Virus record (IMG/VR): IMGVR_UViG_3300012931_000024
Location: 1 to 54,093 of that record
DNA: 54,093 bases
Strand: one strand, 5' to 3'
Source: a virus
The position numbers and the translations under genes are program-made. The notes beneath the pieces were generated by a model. That model was not told the DNA's origin. It worked only from the letters and a program-made list of their open reading frames with translations, and did no database searches. Below are positions 44,282 through 51,147 of the stretch, piece by piece (the stretch's first letter is position 1; the number at the start of each line of letters is the position of its first letter).

Positions 44282-44386
44282 TTACCTCAGAATAACTTGA
44301 TTGATAACATCACTCAAGTTATTATTAATGTAAGTGTAAATTGCATAGATAACAGAAGCATAAACGCAAGCAAAGACAATTCTCAT
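44282..44386 (-). CDS. 34-residue hydrophobic small protein
   Basis: GAGGTAAACAAAA precedes the ATG, the same leader style as its two neighbours. MRIVFACVYASVIYAIYTYI is a likely membrane helix. An inverted repeat, AATAACTTGA with TCAAGTTATT (44291-44323), lies inside its 3' end, overlapping the next gene's ribosome binding region. Confidence 0.6.
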   Translation of the reverse strand: MRIVFACVYASVIYAIYTYINNNLSDVINQVILR

Positions 44387-44401
44387 TTTTGTTTACCTCA
44401 C

Positions 44402-44447
44402 ATTATTAAGGCAATGTTATCATAATAACTAACATTGCCTTAATAAT
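44402..44447 (-). repeat. Perfect 18-bp inverted repeat between cassette genes
   Basis: Arms at 44402-44419 and 44430-44447 are exactly complementary with a 10-nt loop. The hairpin lies between the 158-residue gene stop and the ribosome binding site of the 34-residue gene, with no U tract. A role in mRNA processing, stability or attenuation is inferred. Confidence 0.9.
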
Positions 44448-44457
44448 TGTTTGATTG

Positions 44458-44934
44458 TTAATTGCCGAAGTTAATATGACACGTTGCGTCATTTATTACT
44501 GAGTAAGTACGCATTGCAACGTACTCACTAAGTAATACTTTGTTGCCATCTTTCTTGACAACATGAGGCAACGTTGTAACGTGTTTGACTTGATAGAAGT
44601 AATAAAGATGATCATACAACAATTGAAAGTCATCTTTATTACTCTTATTCAAGTTACGTTGTAACTTTCTTTCAATATTGCGGCAAACATCTTTGACATT
44701 GACATTCGCTGCAACGTTGACAAGCAAGTTATCTTTTTCAAGTGTAACTTGCTTTTCTTGCTTCTTTGCCTCTGTTGCTTGCTTCTTTTCTTGCTTCTTT
44801 GCTTTGCCAATTAATTTCTCTTTTTCTTTTTCAAGAGAATTAATCTTGTTGTTGATTACTTCTACTTCACGTTGCTTTGACATTGCCTTGCAACGTTGCA
44901 TTACTTCACTTGTTTTCTCTGCATCTTTACTCAT
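44458..44934 (-). CDS. 158-residue coiled-coil protein of the hairpin-rich cassette
   Basis: GAGGTAAATGTA precedes the ATG. The N-terminal half is a highly charged coiled coil (KINSLEKEKEKLIGKAKKQE); the C-terminal half (NIERKLQRNLNKSNKDDFQL, then LYDHLYYFYQVKHV) looks globular. No family is recognised. The coding DNA is unlike its surroundings: words such as CAACGTTG and AAGTTAC recur, and several inverted repeats lie within the gene (44495-44536, 44599-44642, 44722-44754). Confidence 0.75.
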   Translation of the reverse strand: MSKDAEKTSEVMQRCKAMSKQREVEVINNKINSLEKEKEKLIGKAKKQEKKQATEAKKQEKQVTLEKDNLLVNVAANVNVKDVCRNIERKLQRNLNKSNKDDFQLLYDHLYYFYQVKHVTTLPHVVKKDGNKVLLSEYVAMRTYSVINDATCHINFGN

Positions 44935-45053
44935 TACATTTACCTCACATTGTCTTTAGTTTGCTATTGTTATTTGCGTATGTAATAGCATCATACATGC
45001 ACAATGCAAACAACAAGATTTTTTATCTTTTGCATTATCGCTCTTTAATTATC

Positions 45054-45250
45054 AAAGAATTGAACTTCACTATATATATATGCAATACACTTGCCAAAAT
45101 TGCTTGAATAAGTGTTTGATATTATTGATAAAATTAGCTTAATTTTCAAGCTATCTTTTGTTATGTTCAGTCATATAAACATATAATAAGATATGAAAAG
45201 ATATACTCTATTTTATCAGTAATATCAAGCATTTATAAGTTCAATTCTTT
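45054..45250. repeat. Nested AT-rich palindrome, about 200 bp
   Basis: Outer arms AAAGAATTGAACTT (45054-45067) and AAGTTCAATTCTTT (45237-45250) are exactly complementary. Inner arms 45116-45134 and 45210-45228 match in 18 of 19. A further hairpin, TAGCTT/AAGCTA, lies at 45135-45153. This could extrude as a cruciform, or act as an operator array or origin element. The promoter of the cassette lies in the left arm. Confidence 0.85.
45069..45097 (-). promoter_or_regulatory. Promoter of the hairpin-rich cassette
   Basis: Minus strand: TTGGCA (45092-45097), 17-bp spacer, TATAGT (45069-45074), each 5/6 to consensus. The start would fall near the outer palindrome arm at 45054-45067, which could serve as an operator. 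Confidence 0.75.
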
Positions 45251-45392
45251 AAACGTAAAACCGCTCAAAATTCAATTATTTAAACATGTTTTTCACATAA
45301 TCACATAATCAACATGTTTTTACAATTATGTAATATCAAAACGTCAAAACCTTACATAAACGTCTATACTTTATTTTATACAGATAGAGAAA

Positions 45393-45485
45393 AAGTGTAA
45401 AGTAAACCGTAAAATTTGACATTGTGAAAAGAAATATTTGTAAAGGATAAGTGTAAAATTCTTGCTTTACACTTGATTTTACACC
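45393..45485. repeat. Cluster of GTGTAAA repeats in both orientations
   Basis: AAGTGTAAA occurs at 45393-45401 and 45449-45457, its exact inverse TTTACACTT at 45466-45474, and TTTTACAC at 45478-45485. The middle two form a 9-bp inverted repeat with an 8-nt loop. The arrangement resembles operators or replication iterons. It lies in the gene-free stretch 44935-45660, which otherwise holds the palindrome and GC-rich repeats described separately. Confidence 0.7.
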
Positions 45486-45530
45486 TTCTCAAAAAGAGAA
45501 TTTTTCTCATTCTGAGATAACTAACCACCC

Positions 45531-45592
45531 GGGCGGCGGTCCCCGCTTAGAAGGGCGGCGGTCCCGGCTTTAACCTTTAACCTTCCGGTAGG
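45531..45592. repeat. GC-rich direct repeats
   Basis: GGGCGGCGGTCCC occurs at 45531-45543 and 45553-45565, followed by CCTTCCGGTAGG at 45581-45592. The last 12-mer recurs exactly at 46612-46623. These GC-rich islands contrast sharply with the AT-rich DNA beside them. Confidence 0.75.
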
Positions 45593-45660
45593 CTAATAAT
45601 TAATCTTCTTGGCTGGTCGGCGGTGACGGTTCAGAATTGGTAAGGTTGGTTTGGCGGTTT

Positions 45661-45855
45661 TTATTCTATTTCTGTTCTTCCTATTCCGTCTCCATATAAA
45701 GACCGATAATAGTAGTAAGGAATACTTGAACTTACTCTCCACGAATGACATTCCGGGCACCTTTCAGGTGCAGCGTTTCGGTCATTAGAGGGAGTTTCCT
45801 CAGTCCATGTATGATTACATTCAAGGCATTGGTTGTCTCTATAATAGGTTGTCAT
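45661..45855 (-). CDS. 64-residue zinc-ribbon protein
   Basis: CLECNHTW near the N terminus and RCPECHSW about 22 residues later form a classic zinc ribbon; the rest is tyrosine-rich. GAGGGAATAAC precedes the ATG. It is the last gene of a three-gene minus-strand operon with one-base spacers. Confidence 0.75.
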   Translation of the reverse strand: MTTYYRDNQCLECNHTWTEETPSNDRNAAPERCPECHSWRVSSSIPYYYYRSLYGDGIGRTEIE

Positions 45856-45856
45856 G

Positions 45857-46078
45857 TTATTCCCTCTTCAGTTGGTCAATCTGTTCATTTCTTATCTTGA
45901 CTAAAGCCTCTCCCAGAGCCAGCCGCAGCTTCCTAACTTCTAGGAGCGAGGGCTTTTCTCCGATGAACTCGACCAGTTCATCATCAGCGTATTGAACCAT
46001 CTCCCGAGCCTGCAAGAGAAATTTGCAGGCTGTGTCATAATGCCGACTGACTTCGAGACCTTCAAGAGAATATCCCAT
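45857..46078 (-). CDS. 73-residue helical hypothetical protein
   Basis: CGGAGGATAAA precedes the ATG. It is predicted as a helical bundle (HYDTACKFLLQAREMVQYAD; VRKLRLALGEALVKIRNEQI). No family is recognised. It is in an operon with the zinc-ribbon genes on both sides. Confidence 0.72.
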   Translation of the reverse strand: MGYSLEGLEVSRHYDTACKFLLQAREMVQYADDELVEFIGEKPSLLEVRKLRLALGEALVKIRNEQIDQLKRE

Positions 46079-46079
46079 T

Positions 46080-46340
46080 TTATCCTCCGGTTATCTGCTT
46101 TAAGATTAGAGCAGCACCCACATACTTTGATTGCCACTCATGCCGAAATGGGCTTCTGACTAAGAGAGCCCGACGGTTGATAACGATTGTTGGCCTTAAA
46201 GGCAAGTGATAGGTTTCAAGGCCATTGCGATGATTAGCGTGATGATAAATTTCTTTCACAATTTCACCCTGAAAGTTCTGAGCGCAAGCGCACATGAACT
46301 TTGGTTCCTCACACTCTGGGCATCGGCTTACGTCTTGCAT
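46080..46340 (-). CDS. 86-residue putative zinc-binding protein
   Basis: AAGGAGGTCAG precedes the ATG. The N terminus has CPECEEPKFMCAC, a likely metal site; the rest is basic with histidines (IYHHANHRNGLETYHL). First gene of the three-gene minus-strand operon. Confidence 0.72.
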   Translation of the reverse strand: MQDVSRCPECEEPKFMCACAQNFQGEIVKEIYHHANHRNGLETYHLPLRPTIVINRRALLVRSPFRHEWQSKYVGAALILKQITGG

Positions 46341-47066
46341 CTGACCTCCTTGCTTTGTCTTTTTATCTTTATTATATCATATTATATCAATAAAATCAGT
46401 AAGTTCCATCATAATCCTGGTTGTTTTTGACGAATCCTGGATATGATAGAAACCTCCCGGGAGGATGAGAAAAATCATGGCTTCTTTGTAAACTATTTAA
46501 AATAATGGAATGTAGATTTCATGGAGTTAAAAAAATTTTCGGAGCGAAGATAGTTTTTGAGTACGCACTACAAAACTAACCTCCCGGCTGGATAAGGCTT
46601 ATAGCCCAAGTCCTTCCGGTAGGAGAACCTATAGTCCTGGTAGTTGGAAAGTCTATGCGGAAGGTCGGCGGTCCGGTGGGAAAATGGTTAATGGTGGTGG
46701 TAGAGGTGGACTGGAAATGGTAGTGGCTGGTTGGCCGGTTCGGGAATCCTTCCCATGGTGGTTGGCTCGGCGGCTGCTGTGAGATTTTTTGGATTCGGCG
46801 GGCCCGTCATGGAGCCTGGGTCATTTCTGTAAATCCGTGACAACCATCTATCCTATAGTACCCATTCTATATCCAAACAGGCTGATTCTCTTTCTTTGCT
46901 TTTAATTTAATCTGAATGGGAAAGATTTTAAGGTATTTTCTACCTGGGAAACGCTTAAATCCAAAAAAATGAACACCACGTAAAAAACTTCTTTACACCC
47001 TCTTTTGTTTTGTGATAGCATGAAAAATGACCCGAAAATATCAATGTTTCTGGAAGAAACAAGGCT
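46341..47066. other. Gene-free GC-skewed stretch with short repeats
   Basis: No convincing gene in about 725 bases. It holds a perfect CCTCCCGGGAGG palindrome (46453-46464), a related CCTCCCGGCTGG near 46580, the CCTTCCGGTAGG copy at 46612-46623, and a TGG-rich tract around 46680-46790. A weak minus-strand frame (46902-47174) needs a TTG start and has no ribosome binding site. It may be a regulatory or transcribed non-coding region. Confidence 0.5.
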
Positions 47067-47177
47067 GTGAAAACCATCGGGAATATAACCAATAACCAAG
47101 TCACCCTGGATAATGAAAGGAATGCGAAAAAACGCAAGCAATTTATAATGGTCTATGATAGAATAATAGTGCAATGA
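47067..47177 (+). CDS. Possible 36-residue protein (GTG start)
   Basis: A protein-like frame (KTIGNITNNQVTLDNERNAK, then FIMVYDRIIVQ) with no good ribosome binding site. Its stop overlaps an ATG at 47174 that opens a 13-codon frame, whose stop in turn overlaps the ATG at 47212. This chain of ATGA overlaps hints at coupled translation. The true N terminus is unclear. Confidence 0.35.
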   Translation: MKTIGNITNNQVTLDNERNAKKRKQFIMVYDRIIVQ

Positions 47178-47211
47178 AAGAAGAAATTAGACCAACGGCC
47201 AAGAGAAATTT

Positions 47212-47508
47212 ATGAAAATCATTCGTTTCCAACGCCCCAAGCCCGACATGAGAGATGTCAAGAAATGTGACTCATGTGGAGGAGGGGTGAATTTCCATTC
47301 AACCAATCATGCTTTTTATCTGTGTTCTGGCTGTAAGAACACAGTTGACGCTCGGCTTAAAAATGGTGGGATTGATACTAAGGGGTTCTGGAAGACAGTT
47401 AATCCTATAGTTCAGACAGTCCCGAAAGTGTTTAAACCATACAGGCCGAGAAAAACAAGAAAGTGTGTTCACACCGCTTTCGCTTGCAGCATAGCTGCCC
47501 CCAAGTAA
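47212..47508 (+). CDS. 98-residue zinc-ribbon protein
   Basis: KCDSCGGG and LCSGCKNT, about 19 residues apart, form a zinc ribbon; the C terminus is basic (KPYRPRKTRKC). The start overlaps the preceding tiny frame (ATGA). The stop codon lies in a hairpin (47500-47523) at the edge of the structured RNA. Function is unknown. Confidence 0.65.
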   Translation: MKIIRFQRPKPDMRDVKKCDSCGGGVNFHSTNHAFYLCSGCKNTVDARLKNGGIDTKGFWKTVNPIVQTVPKVFKPYRPRKTRKCVHTAFACSIAAPK

Positions 47509-48126
47509 TCTGCTCTATTTGGGAGAGAAAGGTCTTTGACAATTAGGCACAGAGGGAGTTATCACACTCCAGAGAACGTGTAGAGTTACTGGAAGAGAAG
47601 TAACTGACAGGTCTCGTCCAAAAGTGAAAAAAGATAGACTGGGGGTGATAGTCGGAGCTATTGCTGAGGTCTATGACTTGGTGAAACGAAAGGGTTGTGC
47701 TGAGTAGGATTAGCCAGGTTGCTGATTCAAGGCCAGAAAAATTGATGCTTGGGAGAGAAGCAGGAAACTGCGAATCGCCGCACATGCATCTGCAAGGCTT
47801 AGAATCGTTAGGATTGGTAGTGTGGCTGATTACAAGTGTAGGCCAATTCTAACAGTTGCTGGTGCCGAAAAGGTCAACAAATCATCGGGAAAATTAATCG
47901 CAGATGGGTTGACTGAGTAGGGAGAAACTTGCAGGAAGACAAGCGTTAAGGAGATGCCTGATAGGCCGCCCGATGTCGAAGTTTCGCATTGGTTGAGAGC
48001 GCTAGTGAGCCTCCCTAAACAACTAACCCATTTGCGTTAAGCAGATGGTCGGCTTGAGACATGCAAACTAAAGCGGCTGGTGCTGCTGGCGGTAGTCTTG
48101 TCAGCGGTATCAGCCGCTTTCTTGTT
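47500..48126 (+). ncRNA. Long structured non-coding RNA (about 550-620 nt)
   Basis: No frame is open, yet strong helices run throughout. They are 47500-47507/47516-47523, 47555-47559/47566-47570, 47584-47590/47599-47605 (7 bp), 47634-47639/47669-47674, a GCAG-GAAA-CTGC tetraloop near 47760, 47807-47817/47843-47853 (11 bp, one G-U), 47873-47878/47908-47913, 47918-47924/48011-48017 (long-range 7 bp), 48028-48035/48041-48048 (8 bp, one G-U), and a terminator. TTGACA at 47536-47541 may start it near 47571. Size and phage setting recall ROOL or GOLLD RNAs, but I cannot match a consensus. Confidence 0.7.
48071..48126 (+). terminator. Terminator hairpin at the 3' end of the structured RNA
   Basis: AAGCGGCTG (48071-48079) pairs exactly with CAGCCGCTT (48111-48119), with an inner CTGGC/GTCAG helix, and is followed by TTCTTGTTT. 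It closes the non-coding RNA just before the L7/L12-like gene. Confidence 0.8.
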
Positions 48127-48165
48127 TGCCTCAGGTGAACAGAAAAATATCTTAAGGAGGACAAA

Positions 48166-48480
48166 ATGGAACTTGTAAGGGTCAAAAGTTACGATGAGAA
48201 AGAAGGGAAGATTCCACCAATCAGGGCAATTCGAGCAGTTACTGGTTGGGGGCTGAAGGAAGCCAAAGACTTTGTTGAAACTTTACCCCAATCCTTAACT
48301 GTCAAAGGCATCGAGCAGATTGTCACCCTTGCCAAAGGCGGATTGGATGTTGAGGTCACTGAGGTTCAAGAAGCTCTTTGGGATATCCTACTCAAGGCTG
48401 CAAGACAGGCTTTGAATGAAAACCAGGCTGACTTGGCCTATGACATTTTAACCCTTTGCAGAAAGTATGACTTCTTTTAA
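48166..48480 (+). CDS. Ribosomal protein L7/L12 C-terminal-domain-like protein
   Basis: The first about 65 of 104 residues follow the bL12 C-terminal domain: VRVKSYDEKEGKIPPIRAIR, then TGWGLKEAKDFVE (signature GLKEAKxxVE), then a last strand LDVEVTE. The N-terminal dimerisation domain and hinge of bL12 are missing; instead a roughly 38-residue helical tail follows. The domain normally recruits translation factors on the ribosome stalk. AAGGAGG precedes the ATG. It is next to the structured RNA, so a translation-related role is tempting but inferred. Confidence 0.85.
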   Translation: MELVRVKSYDEKEGKIPPIRAIRAVTGWGLKEAKDFVETLPQSLTVKGIEQIVTLAKGGLDVEVTEVQEALWDILLKAARQALNENQADLAYDILTLCRKYDFF

Positions 48481-48492
48481 AAAGGAGGACAA

Positions 48493-48708
48493 ATGACTAA
48501 CAAGGAATTTGCCGTGAAAGACCAGGTTTTCAGGAAGGCTTGTGAGTTGACCATCATCAACAATAAACCCCTACCTGCTCCTGCTCGGCAAGCCTCAAAG
48601 TATCGGCGTGGTCTTGGGGTGGCCTTCAAGATGAAGACTATGGCGGTCAAAACTTTGGCAGAGGAGAAGAAAAAGACAAACAAAAAGGTTGTCAAACCAA
48701 AGGAGTAA
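48493..48708 (+). CDS. 71-residue basic protein
   Basis: AAAGGAGG precedes the ATG. Rich in lysine and alanine with a C-terminal KKKTNKKVVKPKE tail, so nucleic-acid binding is plausible. It lies 12 bases after the L7/L12-like gene. No family is recognised. Confidence 0.72.
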   Translation: MTNKEFAVKDQVFRKACELTIINNKPLPAPARQASKYRRGLGVAFKMKTMAVKTLAEEKKKTNKKVVKPKE

Positions 48709-48710
48709 AG

Positions 48711-48878
48711 ATGAAAGAAGGCAACAAGGTTCACGTTGATACTGACAATAAGGAATGGGGTCGTGTAGCCTCAGATGGGATTATCATAAGGGTTTATAAA
48801 ACTACTTGTCTTGTGCAAGTAGAAACCATTCGAGCCTGTCTCATTATCCCTAAAGAGGATATTAATCCGAAGGAGTAA
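48711..48878 (+). CDS. 55-residue hypothetical protein
   Basis: AAAGGAG precedes the ATG. The sequence is a compact beta pattern (GNKVHVDTDNKEWGRVASDG, then RVYKTTCLVQVETI) like a small SH3/KOW barrel. Flanked by two-base gaps in the same operon. Confidence 0.72.
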   Translation: MKEGNKVHVDTDNKEWGRVASDGIIIRVYKTTCLVQVETIRACLIIPKEDINPKE

Positions 48879-48880
48879 AA

Positions 48881-49324
48881 ATGGAAAATGAGGGCTGGAA
48901 AATCGCTGCCGCCAATGAAGTTGACTATATCATGGAAGAGGCGGCAAAATTAAATCAAGGCTTAACTGCTTATTATCGGCGGAAAGTGCCGAATAAGAAG
49001 CCTTGGTTAACTCGTATGACTTTGGATGAAAGGACAAAGTTACGTCGGATTCTTTCTGGGAATATCCAGAATAACTGGTATCATCTCGGAGAGAAATTAA
49101 CTTTACTTTTCTCTGGCAAGGTTTATGGGCCGGATAAACACAACATGTTTTTAAAATCCTACTGCATTTTGCACAATGACGTGAAGGATGCGGCCTTGAT
49201 TTGCAAAAACCTTGAAGCCCAATTCTTTGGCAAGGTGAAATGCTTCTGCATTCCTTACATTGAACGGCCTTGGACTGATAGGCCGTACACTTGGATTCGG
49301 GTGAAGGTTTTGTTCAATAACTAA
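48881..49324 (+). CDS. 147-residue hypothetical protein
   Basis: AAGGAG precedes the ATG. Helical N terminus (DYIMEEAAKLNQGLTAYYRR) and aromatic C terminus (ERPWTDRPYTWIRVKVLF). No recognised family or membrane segment. In the early-type operon. Confidence 0.72.
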   Translation: MENEGWKIAAANEVDYIMEEAAKLNQGLTAYYRRKVPNKKPWLTRMTLDERTKLRRILSGNIQNNWYHLGEKLTLLFSGKVYGPDKHNMFLKSYCILHNDVKDAALICKNLEAQFFGKVKCFCIPYIERPWTDRPYTWIRVKVLFNN

Positions 49325-49337
49325 AAAGGAGTCCAAC

Positions 49338-49616
49338 ATGGCTAACTCAGAGGAATATTGGGTGGAAAAATACAAGGAAGAAGCTGAAAAGGTAGTTGAA
49401 GCCCATTATATCATTGGCTGGCTATCTGGTCAACTCAAGGTTTGGCATGGGTATTCGGATGAGCAAATTGAAAAGCTCATTTCCGAAGGAATACAATCAT
49501 ACCATAAACTTCGTGAGGAAAGACAACATGGAAAAACATTTGGAGAAGGAGCTGAAGAGGGTAAAGCTGACTTTGGAAAAGCTCCAGAGGAAGCTGAATC
49601 GGGAACAGGAGCGTAA
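49338..49616 (+). CDS. 92-residue hypothetical protein
   Basis: AAAGGAGTCC precedes the ATG. The first 60 residues look folded (YKEEAEKVVEAHYIIGWLSG). The last 30 are low-complexity (GEGAEEGKADFGKAPEEAES) and are read in a different frame over the next gene, so they may be incidental. Confidence 0.65.
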   Translation: MANSEEYWVEKYKEEAEKVVEAHYIIGWLSGQLKVWHGYSDEQIEKLISEGIQSYHKLREERQHGKTFGEGAEEGKADFGKAPEEAESGTGA

Positions 49617-49671
49617 ACTGGATAAAACTCGGCGGCAAGAACGGGAAATTAAGCAGCGGAGGGCTGTGTAA
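49528..49671 (+). CDS. 47-residue coiled-coil protein overlapping its neighbour
   Basis: GAGGAAAGACAAC supports the ATG at 49528 inside the previous gene. The product is a charged helix (EKHLEKELKRVKLTLEKLQR, then basic residues). The out-of-frame overlap is 89 bases. Stop abuts the next ATG. Confidence 0.6.
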   Translation: MEKHLEKELKRVKLTLEKLQRKLNREQERKLDKTRRQEREIKQRRAV

Positions 49672-49881
49672 ATGGCTGAGAATGAATTTCTCCAGGAACT
49701 ACTGGCAATCAAACAGCGGACCGGACATGCCTTCGGCTATGAACGCAAGTTGGCTGAAGAAGAAGGCGGACACGGGTTCTTTCTTTATCGCCTTATCACT
49801 CACAGTGGGGTTGCCCACACAAATTGGGTAACAAAAGAGGCGATGCAGAATTATCTTCGGCGGAGAGCAGCAGGGAAATAA
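49672..49881 (+). CDS. 69-residue hypothetical protein
   Basis: Starts directly after the preceding stop. Contains an alpha/beta pattern (FLYRLITHSGVAHTNWVTKE) with a basic C terminus. No family recognised; coupled to the upstream gene. Confidence 0.68.
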   Translation: MAENEFLQELLAIKQRTGHAFGYERKLAEEEGGHGFFLYRLITHSGVAHTNWVTKEAMQNYLRRRAAGK

Positions 49882-49893
49882 GGAGGGAAAATC

Positions 49894-49971
49894 ATGGAAC
49901 TCACTTATTTGGTTTTCTTTCTGTTCGGGATTTTGCCTTGGGCTGACAATGCCAGGGTAGTGTTTTGCTAA
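49894..49971 (+). CDS. 25-residue putative membrane peptide
   Basis: A strong AAGGAGGG site precedes the ATG. Mostly hydrophobic (YLVFFLFGILPW), like other tiny membrane peptides in phage early regions. The assignment rests on the ribosome binding site. Confidence 0.4.
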   Translation: MELTYLVFFLFGILPWADNARVVFC

Positions 49972-50013
49972 ACAGAGTAGGAAATGCTCTGGAACTAACG
50001 AAAAGGAGGATTC

Positions 50014-50220
50014 ATGGACGCAGAAGGCAGAGTCATTCCAGTGGTTGAAGATGACCAAGGAGAAGGCATGAAAAATGAACTTGCACCAGAAGTGGCGGAA
50101 GAAGTTGGCAGATTCATTCCTGCTGCTAACAAAAATGTAAGTCACCTTCTGAAAAAGAAGGAGAAGAACCGCAAACGCAACAAAATGGCGGCCAAATCTC
50201 GCAAAAGAAACAGGGGATAA
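50014..50220 (+). CDS. 68-residue protein with very basic C terminus
   Basis: AAAGGAGG precedes the ATG. The N-terminal half is acidic, while the C terminus (LKKKEKNRKRNKMAAKSRKR) is strongly basic, suggesting nucleic-acid binding. Two bases before the next gene. Confidence 0.68.
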   Translation: MDAEGRVIPVVEDDQGEGMKNELAPEVAEEVGRFIPAANKNVSHLLKKKEKNRKRNKMAAKSRKRNRG

Positions 50221-50222
50221 AC

Positions 50223-50432
50223 ATGAAAAAACCAAGAAGGATTCGTGAAAAACCATACTGTACAAAATGTATCCACAAAGATGTTTGCGGCATATATGAT
50301 GCCCTTTTCGAGGCCACAGTCTACATGGATAAGTTCGACGATTACCTGGCTGAAGGGTATGAAGATGAACTTTTCTATATGCTGGCAGACAATTGCAATA
50401 AATACAAACCAGAGGAGGTGATTGAGGAATGA
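50223..50432 (+). CDS. 69-residue cysteine-containing protein
   Basis: YCTKCIHKDVC near the N terminus may bind metal; the rest is acidic (MDKFDDYLAEGYEDELFYML). Coupled to the preceding gene. No family recognised. Confidence 0.68.
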   Translation: MKKPRRIREKPYCTKCIHKDVCGIYDALFEATVYMDKFDDYLAEGYEDELFYMLADNCNKYKPEEVIEE

Positions 50433-50500
50433 AAAATTAGTGCAAGGGAGCACCAATTGAATTAGATGCAGGTCCTCACATTGTTTGGCTGTTGAAGGCA

Positions 50501-50535
50501 TGGAGGAGATATTTAATAGGAATATATCTTCTCCA
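50501..50535 (+). other. 12-bp hairpin in an intergenic leader
   Basis: TGGAGGAGATAT (50501-50512) pairs with ATATCTTCTCCA (50524-50535), including one G-U. A second small hairpin, GAGCA/TGCTC, follows. No U tract. Both lie in the 50433-50601 gap before the histone-like gene and may control its message. Confidence 0.6.
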
Positions 50536-50601
50536 TCCTTGAGCAATCAAACTGCTCCTTGAGTAAGTGGTTGCCAATTCCAAAAAGGGAGGTATCACAG
50601 A

Positions 50602-51132
50602 ATGGCTAAGGCTAAAAAGAATGACAAGAAGGCGAAAAAGGCGAAGAAGAACGTGGCGGCCGAGCCGGCAGTGGTGGCGGTAGTCGAAGAGGTCTTCGGT
50701 GCCGAAACTGTCTCTCCGGCAGTTGTGGCCAACAGCATTGGTGAAAGCTCTCCGGCCATGGTGACCTATGCAAACAAAGGCAATGGCGGAAGCCCTGAGG
50801 CCGAGACAAAGAAGGCCGAAACTTTCAATCGTAACGGGGTGGATGCTCTGATGACCGCCGGCTTGCCGGGGAATGACACCCTCGTGATTGACACGACCAA
50901 GCCTGCGAAAAAGTCTCGGATTGCCTTGACTGGCGGTTATCGGGGCACAGTTCGGGAGATGATTCTTGCTGGGAATACCGGCGAGGAAATCATCAAGAAG
51001 ATTGCTGGAATGTATGAGGCCACCGGCCAGTCCCATGAGTACGGCATGAACCGTGGCAAGCGCATTTTGCAGGACATGCTGCGGGATCAAAAGCGGGGAA
51101 TCTTTGGCGTGCAGGAGAATGTCACCGCCTAA
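50602..51132 (+). CDS. Basic-N-terminal protein with C-terminal helical domain
   Basis: AAAAAGGGAGG lies upstream. The first 20 of 176 residues are a lysine/alanine histone-H1-like tail (KKNDKKAKKAKKNVAAE). A valine/alanine linker follows, then a helical C-terminal domain (GTVREMILAGNTGEEIIKKI). The gene is clearly more GC-rich than its neighbours, hinting at recent acquisition. A DNA-binding role is plausible. Confidence 0.72.
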   Translation: MAKAKKNDKKAKKAKKNVAAEPAVVAVVEEVFGAETVSPAVVANSIGESSPAMVTYANKGNGGSPEAETKKAETFNRNGVDALMTAGLPGNDTLVIDTTKPAKKSRIALTGGYRGTVREMILAGNTGEEIIKKIAGMYEATGQSHEYGMNRGKRILQDMLRDQKRGIFGVQENVTA

Positions 51133-51147
51133 TCCAGCTCACTAATT

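Noticed and set aside
46902-47174. 90-codon minus-strand frame
   Set aside because: It needs a TTG start, lacks a ribosome binding site, and overlaps a more protein-like plus-strand frame.
49699-51090. Long minus-strand frames of 188 and 204 codons
   Set aside because: They run antisense across several plus-strand genes that each have strong ribosome binding sites and natural spacing.
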